64,000 nt of DNA. Source: Pasteurella skyensis (GTDB lineage: Bacteria > Pseudomonadota > Gammaproteobacteria > Enterobacterales > Pasteurellaceae). Both the position numbers and the translations under genes were made by a program. Every line of letters starts with the position of its first letter. Position 1 is the first letter of the stretch. Where the stretch lies: NCBI RefSeq assembly GCF_013377295.1, contig NZ_CP016180.1, forward strand, positions 434,001 to 498,000. Reading direction: 5' to 3'. Under the pieces are notes generated by a model, which worked only from the letters and a program-made list of their open reading frames with translations, had not been told where the DNA came from and did no database searches. This document shows, one piece after another, positions 35,896-45,240 of this stretch.

Positions 35896-37380
35896 ATGAA
35901 AGCAGATAATAATTGTATTGTAATCTTTGGTGCATCAGGAGATTTAACCTACCGTAAATTGATACCAGCACTTTATGATTTATATAAAGTCGGGCAGTTG
36001 ACAGAAAACTTTTCTGTTTTAGGGGTAGCACGTAGTGACTTTTGTGATGAAACATTTCGAGAAAAAATGTACGGCGCGTTAATTGAAGCAGGGCATACAA
36101 GCGGTGAGATGTTAGATAATTTTTGCAAACATCTTTATTATCAAGCGGTTAATACTTCTGATGTGGTAGATTATGGTAAACTTATTCCTCGTTTGGATGA
36201 TCTTCATCAGCGTTATCAAACGGAAGGAAATACCCTTTATTATCTTTCAACTCCGCCAAGTTTATATGGCATTATTCCCGAATGTCTCGCTGCTCACGGT
36301 TTAAATAGCGAACAGAATGGTTGGAAACGTTTAATTGTTGAAAAGCCTTTTGGTTATGATATCCATACTGCAAAAGAGTTAGATATTCAAATTCATCATT
36401 ATTTTGAAGAACATCAAATTTATCGTATCGATCACTATTTAGGCAAAGAAACGGTACAAAATTTATTAGTATTACGTTTCTCAAATGGTTTATTTGAACC
36501 GCTTTGGAACAGAAACTTCATTGATTATATTGAAATCACAGGGGCTGAAACTATCGGCGTAGGTGATCGTGGAGGTTATTATGATGGCTCAGGTGCAATG
36601 CGAGATATGTTTCAAAACCACTTATTACAGGTATTAGCGATGGTTGCAATGGAACCTCCAGCAATTATTAACGCAAACTCAATGCGTGATGAAGTCGCAA
36701 AAGTATTACATTGTTTACACCCATTAAGTGAAGAAGCCGTGAAGCATAATTTAGTTTTAGGGCAATATACTCGAGCAGAAATTAACGGCAAGCAAGTAAA
36801 AGGCTACTTGGAAGAAAAAGGTGTTCCTGCAGATTCAAATACAGAAACCTATATGGCATTACGCTGTGAAATTGATAACTGGCGTTGGGCAGGCGTCCCT
36901 TTCTATGTTCGTTCAGGAAAAATGTTACCAGCACGTGTAACAGAGGTCGTTATTCACTTTAAAACGACCCCTCACCCAGTGTTTAGTCAAAATGCCCCTG
37001 ATAATAAATTGATTATCCGCATTCAACCAGATGAAGGTGTGTCTATGCGTTTTGGCTTGAAAAAACCAGGTTCAGGGTTTGAGTCAAAAGAAGTTTCAAT
37101 GGATTTCAGATATGTCGACTTAGCCTCACCAAACCTTTTAACCGCTTATGAACGTTTACTGTTAGATGCAATGAAAGGTGATGCGACCTTATTTGCTCGT
37201 ACTGATGCTGTTCACGCTTGTTGGAAATTTGTTGAACCAATCTTAGCTTATAAGAAAAATGGTGGACGAGTTTATGACTATGAAGCAGGTACTTGGGGAC
37301 CAAAAGAAGCGGATCGTTTAATTGCCAAAGAAGGTAAAGTATGGCGTCGTCCATCAGGAAAAATGAAGAAAAAGGTATAA
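35896..37380 (+). CDS. zwf: Glucose-6-phosphate 1-dehydrogenase
   Basis: First step of the oxidative pentose phosphate pathway. The 494 aa include the coenzyme site [19 protein letters not shown], the active-site signature [13 protein letters not shown] and [18 protein letters not shown]. pgl follows in 5 bases; gnd lies 2.4 kb further on. Confidence 0.98.
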   Translation: MKADNNCIVIFGASGDLTYRKLIPALYDLYKVGQLTENFSVLGVARSDFCDETFREKMYGALIEAGHTSGEMLDNFCKHLYYQAVNTSDVVDYGKLIPRLDDLHQRYQTEGNTLYYLSTPPSLYGIIPECLAAHGLNSEQNGWKRLIVEKPFGYDIHTAKELDIQIHHYFEEHQIYRIDHYLGKETVQNLLVLRFSNGLFEPLWNRNFIDYIEITGAETIGVGDRGGYYDGSGAMRDMFQNHLLQVLAMVAMEPPAIINANSMRDEVAKVLHCLHPLSEEAVKHNLVLGQYTRAEINGKQVKGYLEEKGVPADSNTETYMALRCEIDNWRWAGVPFYVRSGKMLPARVTEVVIHFKTTPHPVFSQNAPDNKLIIRIQPDEGVSMRFGLKKPGSGFESKEVSMDFRYVDLASPNLLTAYERLLLDAMKGDATLFARTDAVHACWKFVEPILAYKKNGGRVYDYEAGTWGPKEADRLIAKEGKVWRRPSGKMKKKV

Positions 37381-37385
37381 TAGTA

Positions 37386-38087
37386 ATGAATAAAATTATT
37401 TTTGAGACTGCTCAACAAACTGTTGAAAAGATCGCCCAAGAATTTAAAGTATATAGTGAACAAGGGGAGCCTGTTCATATCTCGCTTTCAGGTGGAAGTA
37501 CGCCAAAATTATTGTTTAAAACACTCGCTCAACCGCCTTATAACACTGCAATAAATTGGAAAAATTTACATTTTTGGTGGGGTGATGAGCGAATGGTTGA
37601 ACCAACTGATCCTGAAAGTAATTATGGCGAAGTGCAAGCGTTGTTATTTGATAATATTGATATTCCTACTGAAAATATTCACCGTATTCAAGGGGAACAA
37701 GAAGTTCAAGCAGAGTTAATCCGCTTTGAACAAGAAATCATAGATTGCGTACCAAACCAAGAATTTGATTGGATTATTTTAGGAATGGGAACAGACGGAC
37801 ACACTGCTTCGCTCTTTCCAAACCGAACAGATTTTAAAGATCAAAATTTAGTGGTGATTGCCAAACAGCCTGAAAGCGGACAGACTCGTATTTCTAAAAC
37901 AGCCAAATTAATTGAGCAAGCAAAACGAGTGACTTATCTTGTAACAGGACAAAGTAAAGCGGTCATAATTAAGCAAATTTTTGCAAATGATCCAAAAGCA
38001 CAAAGCTATCCAGCGGCTAGAATTAAAGCGAGTAATGGTAATACAGAGTGGTATTTGGATAAAGAGGCTGGGGATTTGTTGGATTAA
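37386..38087 (+). CDS. pgl: 6-phosphogluconolactonase (DevB type)
   Basis: Hydrolyses 6-phosphogluconolactone. The start is ATG 37386 (MNKIIFETAQQTVEK), five bases after zwf; the longer frame back to 37341 would overlap zwf. Motifs are ISLSGGSTPKLLF, WGDERMVEPTDPESNYGE and GMGTDGHTASLFP, with the catalytic His in the last. 233 aa, typical of the family. Forms the zwf-pgl unit. Confidence 0.95.
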   Translation: MNKIIFETAQQTVEKIAQEFKVYSEQGEPVHISLSGGSTPKLLFKTLAQPPYNTAINWKNLHFWWGDERMVEPTDPESNYGEVQALLFDNIDIPTENIHRIQGEQEVQAELIRFEQEIIDCVPNQEFDWIILGMGTDGHTASLFPNRTDFKDQNLVVIAKQPESGQTRISKTAKLIEQAKRVTYLVTGQSKAVIIKQIFANDPKAQSYPAARIKASNGNTEWYLDKEAGDLLD

Positions 38088-38126
38088 ATCATAGTTATTG
38101 TACAAAATATGTAGAGACAGAATAAC

Positions 38127-38849
38127 GTGAGTAAAATAACAAAAAGAAGAGTTAAGCACAGGTGTTGTTTTGTTATGGGAATAATACTTGTTCTATGCTT
38201 ATGTTATCCTCCTCTTTTTATTGCTTTCGGTGTGATATTTGCGAATGTAGTTGTGGTTCCAACACTTGAAATAGCTGATAATATTTATAAATATTGGAAT
38301 GTAGGAAGTAAATTTATAAAGTATGATTTGGAGCATTATTCCTTTTTGTCTTCTTCACTAAAAGAACACTCAAAAGGATATATACAACCATTATTAAAAT
38401 ATCGCTTTCAACGCAGTTATGATTTTTATTGTTATGCAACATTTTTTAAAGTACCGCAAGATATTGTATTTAACGATTTGAATTGGAAAGATTTAAAAGA
38501 AATAAAGGGTACGATAAATTATAAAAAATATAAGACTTATCATTCTGATTGTGCAGATCATTATCGATTGCTAGAACAACATGGAAGCCTTAGAATTGAT
38601 GATAAAGCATGGTTACCTTTGCCATTTACTTATGCAAAAGTACCAAAACCAAATTGGAGGGGAAATTATCCTGATTTCAGTTTATTGATAAAAGGAAGTA
38701 CTGAAAATATTAATTTAGTAAATTTACCTTCAAAAGATATTTCCAGAGTTTTTATATCATTACAAGACCCACCTTTTAGGGGAGTGGTTTTATATCCAAA
38801 ACAGCATATTATTAAAGTTATAACAGGATGTTATGGTTGGAGTTGTTGA
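38127..38849 (+). CDS. Hypothetical membrane-anchored protein, 240 aa
   Basis: I do not recognise it. GTG start 38127; Arg/Lys-rich N-terminus (KITKRRVKHR), then a hydrophobic segment at about 14-46 (FVMGIILVLCLCYPPLFIAF onward) that would form one or two membrane helices. A probably periplasmic 190-residue domain rich in Tyr, Lys and Asp follows. It ends in TGA. Its composition is more AT-rich than zwf or gnd, and with the toxin-antitoxin pair it separates pgl from gnd, which suggests acquired DNA. Confidence 0.65.
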   Translation: MSKITKRRVKHRCCFVMGIILVLCLCYPPLFIAFGVIFANVVVVPTLEIADNIYKYWNVGSKFIKYDLEHYSFLSSSLKEHSKGYIQPLLKYRFQRSYDFYCYATFFKVPQDIVFNDLNWKDLKEIKGTINYKKYKTYHSDCADHYRLLEQHGSLRIDDKAWLPLPFTYAKVPKPNWRGNYPDFSLLIKGSTENINLVNLPSKDISRVFISLQDPPFRGVVLYPKQHIIKVITGCYGWSC

Positions 38850-38931
38850 TTTAATTAAAATTGGAAAAATATAAGCGGTTGGATTATAACAAAAAATTAC
38901 AAAAATCAGAGCGATAAGAACACCAAATATC

Positions 38932-38984
38932 GTATTGCATTGAAATACTTTTTAATATAACATCACTGTATTACATTGAAATAT
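38932..38984. promoter_or_regulatory. Operator repeats of the toxin-antitoxin operon
   Basis: GTATTGCATTGAAATAC (38932-38948) and GTATTACATTGAAATAT (38968-38984) are near-identical 17-mers 36 bases apart, each with inverted GTATT / AATAC ends. They lie just upstream of the antitoxin gene and look like sites for autorepression by the DinJ-YafQ-like complex. Confidence 0.6.
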
Positions 38985-39001
38985 AAAAAAGGAATAGAAA
39001 A

Positions 39002-39286
39002 ATGGTAGCAGTAAATAATTCAGCATTTAGTTTTAGAGTACCTGAAAAAGTGAAAACTCAAGCGTTTGACGTGATTGCTCAATATGGATTAACACCTTCA
39101 CAGGTAATGAATATGTTTTTAAATGAAATCGCTCATACTAAAACCATTCCTGTGAATTTGGATTATCATCAACCGAATGCGAGAACCTTAAGGGCAATAG
39201 AAGAAATTGAAAGTGGACAAGGACAGACCATCACACTTTCTGATGATGAAAATTTGGTAGACGTATTGAATAGACTGTGTAAATGA
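39002..39286 (+). CDS. dinJ: Type II antitoxin of the RelB/DinJ family
   Basis: A 94-aa ribbon-helix-helix protein: AFSFRVPEKVKTQAFDVIAQYGLTPSQVMNMFLNEIA is the DNA-binding fold of RelB/DinJ antitoxins. The C-terminal tail would wrap the toxin. It ends TGA overlapping the toxin ATG by four bases (ATGA), the normal coupling of such pairs. Operator-like repeats lie upstream. Confidence 0.88.
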   Translation: MVAVNNSAFSFRVPEKVKTQAFDVIAQYGLTPSQVMNMFLNEIAHTKTIPVNLDYHQPNARTLRAIEEIESGQGQTITLSDDENLVDVLNRLCK

Positions 39287-39567
39287 TGATTAAAAAGATA
39301 ACTTTTTCCAAAGAATTTAAACGTGATTTGATCAATATCTCAAAAAAAGCACCTGAAATTTTAGTCAGTGATAGATATATTGAAGTCATTTATCTTTTGC
39401 AGAATAATCAGCCGTTACCAGAAAAATATAAAGATCATTCGTTAAGTGGGAATATGGATAATTATAGAGATTGCCATATTTTTAATGATTTAGTTTTAAT
39501 TTACAGAATTGAAGATAAGCATTTATATCTTTCTCGTATTGGTACACATTCACAGGTTTTTAAATAA
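39283..39567 (+). CDS. yafQ: Type II toxin, YafQ/RelE-type mRNA interferase
   Basis: A 94-aa RelE-fold toxin: ITFSKEFKRDLINISKK at the N-terminus, then YKDHSLSGNMDNYRDCHIFNDLVLIYRIED and LYLSRIGTHSQVF. This has the His, Asp, Asp, His, Phe spacing of YafQ active residues. YafQ cuts mRNA on the ribosome when free of DinJ. Overlaps its antitoxin by four bases. All expected catalytic residues appear present, so it is probably active. Confidence 0.88.
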   Translation: MMIKKITFSKEFKRDLINISKKAPEILVSDRYIEVIYLLQNNQPLPEKYKDHSLSGNMDNYRDCHIFNDLVLIYRIEDKHLYLSRIGTHSQVFK

Positions 39568-39570
39568 TCG

Positions 39571-39613
39571 TAGGGGAGGATTGAACGAACAAAGTGAGTG
39601 GAATATCCTCCCA
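39571..39613 (+). terminator. Hairpin with GGGGAGGAT / ATCCTCCC ends after yafQ
   Basis: The stem AGGGGAGGAT / ATCCTCCC begins four bases after the toxin stop. It shares the AGGGGAGGATT and TATCCTCCC ends of the 125-bp repeats near 59-60 kb, so it is a short relative of that family acting as a gene-end hairpin. Confidence 0.6.
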
Positions 39614-39642
39614 TTAAGCAATAAATTTATAAAATAGTTAAA

Positions 39643-39713
39643 CAAGCGGTAATATTTTTATTAAAATTTGCAAAAATCTAAATTTACAAATTTTAATAAA
39701 AATCAGACCGCTA
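39643..39713. repeat. Long inverted repeat of two opposed uptake signal sequences
   Basis: ACAAGCGGT followed by AATATTTTTATTAAAATTTG is mirrored by ACAAATTTTAATAAAAAT and GACCGCT. The stem is nearly 30 bp. It is a full-length opposed pair of Actinobacillus-type uptake signals and a likely terminator before gnd. Confidence 0.75.
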
Positions 39714-39750
39714 AAAAATTTTAAATTAAAAAACAAAACGAGGAGCAAAA

Positions 39751-41199
39751 ATGAAAGGTGATATTGGTGTTATTGGCTTAGCCGTAATGGGACAAAACCT
39801 AATTTTAAATATGAACGATCACGGTTTTAAAGTGGTGGCGTATAACCGTACCACTTCAAAAGTCGATGATTTCTTAAATAATGAAGCGAAAGGCACGAAT
39901 ATTATTGGTGCCTATTCTCTGCAAGATTTAGTGGATAAATTAGAAAAACCACGCCGTATTATGTTGATGGTGCGTGCAGGTGAAGTGGTGGATAAGTTTA
40001 TTGATAGCTTAGTACCTTACTTAGATGAAGGCGATATTATTATTGATGGGGGTAACTCAAATTATCCTGATACGAACCGTCGTGTGGTAGAACTTCGTGA
40101 AAAAGGTATTCGCTTTATTGGAACAGGTGTTTCTGGTGGTGAAGAAGGGGCAAGATTTGGACCTTCAATTATGCCAGGTGGACATAGTGAGGCGTGGGAG
40201 TTTGTAAAACCAATTTTACAAGCGATCTCAGCAAAAACACCAGAGGGTGAACCTTGTTGTGACTGGGTTGGTCAAGACGGTGCAGGTCACTTTGTGAAAA
40301 TGGTTCATAATGGTATTGAATACGGCGATATGCAGTTAATTTGTGAAGCATACCAATTCTTAAAAGAAGGTGTAGGCTTATCTGATGATGAATTAGAAGC
40401 GACGTTCAATGAATGGCGTAAAACTGAATTAGACAGTTACTTAATTGATATTACAGCAGAAATCTTAGGTTATAAAGATGAAGACGGTAGCCGTTTAGTG
40501 GATAAAATCTTAGATACTGCGGGTCAAAAAGGAACAGGTAAATGGACGGGTATCAACGCATTAGACTTTGGTATTCCTTTAACCTTAATCACAGAATCTG
40601 TATTCGCTCGTTGTGTGTCTTCATTTAAAGAACAACGTGTTGAAGCGTCAAAATTATTCAACAAAACCGTTGGTAAAGTGGAAGGCGACAAAGCACAGTG
40701 GATTGAAGCCGTTCGTAAAGCATTATTAGCGTCAAAAATCATCTCTTATGCACAAGGCTTTATGTTGATTCGTCAAGCGTCAGAAGAATTTGGTTGGAAT
40801 ATTAGCTATGGTAATACGGCATTATTATGGCGTGAAGGGTGTATTATTCGTAGTGCATTCTTAGGAAATATCCGTGATGCCTATGAAGCAAATCCTGATT
40901 TAATTTTCTTAGGCTCAGATAAATATTTCAAAGATATTTTAGAAAATAGCCAAGCAGATTGGCGTAAAGTGGTAGCGAAATCTATCGAAACAGGTATCCC
41001 AATGCCTTGTATGACATCTGCGATTACGTTCTTAGATGGTTATACCTCAGCACGTTTACCAGCAAACTTACTACAAGCTCAACGAGATTACTTCGGAGCC
41101 CATACTTATGAGCGTACCGACAAAGCACGTGGCAAGTTTTTCCATACTAACTGGACAGGTCGTGGCGGAGATGTTGCATCAACCACTTATGATGTGTAA
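39751..41199 (+). CDS. gnd: 6-phosphogluconate dehydrogenase (decarboxylating)
   Basis: Third enzyme of the oxidative pentose phosphate branch, giving ribulose-5-P and NADPH. The 482 aa show the Rossmann start IGVIGLAVMGQNLILNMNDHG, GVSGGEEGARFGPSIMPGG and the catalytic HFVKMVHNGIEYGDMQL. A GAGGAG-type ribosome site precedes ATG 39751. Confidence 0.98.
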   Translation: MKGDIGVIGLAVMGQNLILNMNDHGFKVVAYNRTTSKVDDFLNNEAKGTNIIGAYSLQDLVDKLEKPRRIMLMVRAGEVVDKFIDSLVPYLDEGDIIIDGGNSNYPDTNRRVVELREKGIRFIGTGVSGGEEGARFGPSIMPGGHSEAWEFVKPILQAISAKTPEGEPCCDWVGQDGAGHFVKMVHNGIEYGDMQLICEAYQFLKEGVGLSDDELEATFNEWRKTELDSYLIDITAEILGYKDEDGSRLVDKILDTAGQKGTGKWTGINALDFGIPLTLITESVFARCVSSFKEQRVEASKLFNKTVGKVEGDKAQWIEAVRKALLASKIISYAQGFMLIRQASEEFGWNISYGNTALLWREGCIIRSAFLGNIRDAYEANPDLIFLGSDKYFKDILENSQADWRKVVAKSIETGIPMPCMTSAITFLDGYTSARLPANLLQAQRDYFGAHTYERTDKARGKFFHTNWTGRGGDVASTTYDV

Positions 41200-41527
41200 C
41201 TACTTATAAAAATTATTTAAATAAGTATTGCTTTATACTTTAGATTAAGAGGATTGAATACTATATGGCATAGTGTTTAGTTCTCTTAATTTATCTTTTT
41301 TAGCTGAAAATAGAGATTTTGGATTGATTTTTGAACAAAGCCAGTTTTGTTCTTAAGTTTAAGAAAAGAAATCGTGATTTTGGTTCAACTGGTAGTTGCA
41401 TAATATACTTAAATACCTTAAAATCACGAAGTTTATTTTGTCGGTCTAATGACGGCAGAAAAGGATTCATTTCTTCTGTAACTACAGTAAAAATGATTTT
41501 GTTAAAATTTATAAGAGGAATAATACT
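41200..41527 (+). other. gnd-infC intergenic region with gnd terminator and infC leader
   Basis: The first part carries a stem ATTAAGAG / CTCTTAAT at 41244-41290 with T-rich sequence after it, a likely gnd terminator. The second part is about 200 bases of infC leader and includes an inverted repeat CGTGATTTT / AAAATCACG (41373-41381 and 41420-41428). A 69-codon frame in it has no family features and I regard it as non-coding. In E. coli thrS precedes infC; it does not here. Confidence 0.5.
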
Positions 41528-42067
41528 ATCAAACCAGTAAAACGTGTTCAGACAAGTCGAGCTCATCGAATTAACGATGAAATTCGTGTAAAAGAGGTTC
41601 GTTTAACTAATCAAGAAGGCGAACCCGTTGGTATCGTGTCTATTCAAGAAGCCTTGAATTTAGCTAATGAAGCATCTTTAGATCTTGTTGAGATCAGTCC
41701 GAATGCTGAGCCACCTGTTTGTCGTATTATGAACTATGGTAAGTTTATTTACGAAAAAACAAAATCAGCAAAAGAGCAGAAGAAAAAACAGAAAGTCGTA
41801 CAAGTGAAGGAAGTTAAATTCCGTCCAGGTACTGATGTGGGCGACTATCAGGTAAAACTACGCAACCTGATTCGCTTTTTAGAAGATGGAGCAAAAGTAA
41901 AAGTAACGATCCGTTTTCGTGGTCGTGAAATGGCTCACCAAGAGATTGGACGTGAAATGCTAGAACGTGTTAAAGCGGATACAGCAGAGTTAGCCGTTGT
42001 AGAATCTGCACCGGGTAGACTTGAAGCACGTCAAATCGTGATGGTACTTGCTCCTAAGAAGAAATAA
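41528..42067 (+). CDS. infC: Translation initiation factor IF-3, starting at a rare AUC codon
   Basis: Binds 30S and proofreads the start codon. Homology begins at [25 protein letters not shown], preceded by ATC at 41528-41530 and an AGAGGA ribosome site 8 bases further up; no ATG, GTG or TTG in frame fits. The 179 aa then match E. coli IF-3 (180 aa) through [18 protein letters not shown] and [14 protein letters not shown] to VLAPKKK. E. coli infC uses AUU, and IF-3 represses its own translation by rejecting such starts; AUC should act the same way. A conventional start at ATG or GTG would lose at least 35 conserved residues. Confidence 0.93.
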   Translation: MKPVKRVQTSRAHRINDEIRVKEVRLTNQEGEPVGIVSIQEALNLANEASLDLVEISPNAEPPVCRIMNYGKFIYEKTKSAKEQKKKQKVVQVKEVKFRPGTDVGDYQVKLRNLIRFLEDGAKVKVTIRFRGREMAHQEIGREMLERVKADTAELAVVESAPGRLEARQIVMVLAPKKK

Positions 42068-42233
42068 TTAGAGCTTACAAGTAATTAAGCGGCCACATTT
42101 ATATTATTTTTAACGAAAGCTTTTTAAATAAAGGTTTTTGCAAAATTTTGTAATAATGTTACCGCTTATTCGCCTGATTATTAGTGATTAACCAAAGGCT
42201 TTATGCCTTACAACAATGCGGAGTTATTAAACA

Positions 42234-42431
42234 ATGCCAAAAATTAAAACAGTACGTGGTGCTGCTAAGCGTTTCAAAAAAACAGGCTCAGGCGGTTTCA
42301 AACGTAAACAATCTCACTTACGTCATATTTTGACTAAGAAAAGCACTAAGCGTAAACGTCATTTACGTCATAAATCTATGGTTGCGAAAGCTGACCAAGT
42401 TTTAGTCGTAGCATGCTTACCATACGCATAA
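42234..42431 (+). CDS. rpmI: 50S ribosomal protein L35
   Basis: 65 aa: [21 protein letters not shown] and the basic [19 protein letters not shown] are diagnostic. Part of infC-rpmI-rplT. The 166-base gap after infC contains opposed uptake signals (about 42087 and 42159) and could weaken or reinitiate transcription. Confidence 0.98.
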   Translation: MPKIKTVRGAAKRFKKTGSGGFKRKQSHLRHILTKKSTKRKRHLRHKSMVAKADQVLVVACLPYA

Positions 42432-42461
42432 GCATTCGTTTTAGTATTTATTTTTAGTTAA

Positions 42462-42839
<378 letters not shown>

Positions 42840-42856
42840 TCATTGGATTAAATTGA

Positions 42857-42884
42857 AAAAGGACGCCTTGAGCGTCCTTTTTTG
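42857..42884 (+). terminator. Terminator of infC-rpmI-rplT
   Basis: The stem AAAGGACGC / GCGTCCTTT with loop CTTGA is followed by T residues, 17 bases after rplT. Confidence 0.92.
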
Positions 42885-42937
42885 TATCTGTTTATTTAAA
42901 ACAAGCGGTCACATTCTTACAAAATTTTGCAAATCAC

Positions 42938-43234
42938 TTATCTAAATAATGTACATTTATTATCATTCGCTAAATAGCGAATCCCTTGTATAGGAAACAG
43001 TGCCGTATCTACTGCTAAACTTAATGGAAAATCAATAATAGCAGGCACTGTGAGTTTACAGACAATATCTCCAAATCCAGTGATGTTTTTAGGTGGATTG
43101 GTTAAACAATTTTTTACAATTAGAGCATTCGTCCTTGTTCCACCGTAAGGGCAAGGGTGTTCTAGTGTTACGATAGAACTACAAGCCGATATATTTAATA
43201 CCAAAATACCCAATAACCACTTAGAGAGTGTCAT
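42938..43234 (-). CDS. YceK/YidQ family lipoprotein
   Basis: 98 aa with a lipoprotein signal (MTLSKWLLGILVLNISAC; Cys18) and the YceK/YidQ (DUF1375) pattern PCPYGGTRTNA, then IDFPLSLAVDTALFPI near the C-terminus. The function is unknown. It follows the DUF4432 gene by 6 bases on the same strand, so it may be cotranscribed with the sugar operon, although its family is not tied to sugar use. Confidence 0.8.
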   Translation of the reverse strand: MTLSKWLLGILVLNISACSSIVTLEHPCPYGGTRTNALIVKNCLTNPPKNITGFGDIVCKLTVPAIIDFPLSLAVDTALFPIQGIRYLANDNKCTLFR

Positions 43235-43240
43235 TATAAT

Positions 43241-44260
43241 TTATTCCTTAATACCAGTATTAAGATGGAAAGATTTGGTTTCTCCTGCCGCTAGCCATTG
43301 AAGTGTATTGGTCTTTTCCGCAGCAAGATAACCTTCAGGACGTGCTGTTGCAGGTAACACAAAAGCGGCAACTTTTTGATCTGGGTTATGTAATATCCAT
43401 CGTGTTGCATTAGGAAACTCATTACTTGCAAATTTTGTACTAAATGTAACCGCTTGTTGAGGGGCTGTAAGTTCAAACTCTAGATCTTCAGCGTATTGTT
43501 GTAGATTATCAGCAAAGTACACAATCTCAGGATCGTAACATTGTGGTTTATTTAAAATATTGGCATCGATTTTACCGTTTAAAATATCCTTGTTGAACTC
43601 TTTCCATTCAGGGGTCGGTTTAACGTGAGCAGGAATACTTTGTCGAAGTTGTAAAGCTTCATTCGGTATATTTTGTGACATCACCCCATTTTCGACATAA
43701 GCATAATTGATGTGACACATATACATTAAAGGCATAGGTTGATAATTAGACAGATTAGTGACTGCCATATCAATATCAAATCGAGCTTCATTTGCTTTTA
43801 GCATCACTGAGGGTTTAGCGAGATAGTGGTGACCAAATCCTTGCACATATTCATATTCACTTACTATGCGGATACTTTCCTCACTGACTTCCAGCCACGC
43901 TTTATCCATTTGAGCGCAAGGGAACTCACCGTGTAAAGGGTGGTTATCATTCACTGTTGGGCAGCCATTACTTAATAACCCTGAATGAAAGGCAAAACAG
44001 CCATACGTATCTACAATTGTTTTACCGTGCTGTGGTTGGCTAAACATATTATCCATACGTAGGGAGACGTTATCAAATTCTGCATCCCAAATCATCTGTC
44101 CCATAAAAGGAAGTATTTCAATATAACCACGCTTATTTTTAATGGTTAAGGTGGCAATATTATTGGGATAGCAAGAGGCGCTCACAGTAAATTGCTGTGA
44201 TTGTAAAATGATGTTTTCTTCACTCATAAAGTAATGAGGATATAATGGAATTGAATACAT
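43241..44260 (-). CDS. DUF4432 family, aldose-1-epimerase-like protein
   Basis: The 339 aa have a galactose-mutarotase fold pattern: IEILPFMGQMIWDAEFD, HSGLLSNGCPTVNDNHPLHGEF, then LMYMCHINYAYVENG with probable active-site His, and WILHNPDQKVAAFVLPATARPEGY. DUF4432 proteins are linked to sugar epimerisation. It is downstream of an ABC sugar importer in the same orientation (23-base gap), which supports a role in converting the imported sugar. The substrate is unknown. Confidence 0.82.
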   Translation of the reverse strand: MYSIPLYPHYFMSEENIILQSQQFTVSASCYPNNIATLTIKNKRGYIEILPFMGQMIWDAEFDNVSLRMDNMFSQPQHGKTIVDTYGCFAFHSGLLSNGCPTVNDNHPLHGEFPCAQMDKAWLEVSEESIRIVSEYEYVQGFGHHYLAKPSVMLKANEARFDIDMAVTNLSNYQPMPLMYMCHINYAYVENGVMSQNIPNEALQLRQSIPAHVKPTPEWKEFNKDILNGKIDANILNKPQCYDPEIVYFADNLQQYAEDLEFELTAPQQAVTFSTKFASNEFPNATRWILHNPDQKVAAFVLPATARPEGYLAAEKTNTLQWLAAGETKSFHLNTGIKE

Positions 44261-44283
44261 TTTATTTCCTTTAAGTTATCAAA

Positions 44284-45240
44284 TTATTTTGTTTTATTAC
44301 GATTTGCCATAAATCTAATCACCATTACAACAATTAGAAATATGCCCCAAAGTGCAGTCGTCAAAAATTGGTTTGCGCCTAATATATTCATTCCACTAGA
44401 AATAAGTTGTAATGATAGAAGCGCAATGATTAGTGGGGTTACTTTACCGAAACCACCAAAAGGATCTGCACCAGATAAAAAACACGCCAGTAATGTAATA
44501 AGTAAATAGTCTTTACCGGCATCAATCCGCATCGAATTATTTTGTGCTAGCATTACAAATCCTGCCAATGCTGCCAATGCACCAGATAGTGCATACATAT
44601 AGGTAAAGGTACGTTTTACCGCAATACCAGAAAACTCTGCCGCATTAGGATTTGAGCCAATCATATAGATGGAGAAACCTAAGCGAGTGTAATGCATTAC
44701 GAACCAGACAAAAGCACAGGTGAGTAAGAAAATCAAAAAGACAATCGGAATGCCAAAAAGAGTACCATTACCAATAATTTGAATACATTCTGGCATACCT
44801 GAAATACCGCCACCACGAGTGACCCACTCCATAGAGCCTTTGAGTAAAATCATAGCACCTAAAGTGACTAAAATAGGATGAGCATTGAACCAAGCAACCA
44901 CCAATCCAATTAAAGCACCAATTAATGCACCTACTGCTAAAGCACAAACTAAAGCAAACAGCCCTGTACCCCAGCCAGCATCGCTAAATACTTTTGTGAG
45001 TAGTGCTGCAGCCAGCAAACCACCGATATTTGCAATGTAGGTGATAGCAAGATTCAATCCTCCCGAGATAACGGGAATAAACATCGCTAACGTGAGGATA
45101 CCGAGTTGAGGAAGCTGTATTGCAATAGAACTCATTGCGCCAGCAGATAAGGTTTGTGGTGCAATAATACCAAATAAAATGATGGTTGCACCTAAGAAGC
45201 ACAACATAAGTAAACTTGTATTTTTTAACAGTGAATTCAC
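44284..45240 (-). CDS. ABC sugar transporter permease (RbsC family), second of two
   Basis: The 318 aa contain about eight to nine membrane helices and the branched-chain/ribose permease signature around PVISGGLNLAITYIANIGG and EFSGIAVKRTFTYMYALSGALAALAGFV. Its start overlaps the other permease gene by four bases. The two distinct permeases would form a heterodimer, as in the LsrC/LsrD type. Confidence 0.88.
   Translation of the reverse strand: MNSLLKNTSLLMLCFLGATIILFGIIAPQTLSAGAMSSIAIQLPQLGILTLAMFIPVISGGLNLAITYIANIGGLLAAALLTKVFSDAGWGTGLFALVCALAVGALIGALIGLVVAWFNAHPILVTLGAMILLKGSMEWVTRGGGISGMPECIQIIGNGTLFGIPIVFLIFLLTCAFVWFVMHYTRLGFSIYMIGSNPNAAEFSGIAVKRTFTYMYALSGALAALAGFVMLAQNNSMRIDAGKDYLLITLLACFLSGADPFGGFGKVTPLIIALLSLQLISSGMNILGANQFLTTALWGIFLIVVMVIRFMANRNKTK

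Noticed and set aside
41331-41540. 69-codon frame before infC
   Set aside because: Overlaps the infC leader and start, has no recognisable features, and the region has inverted repeats instead.
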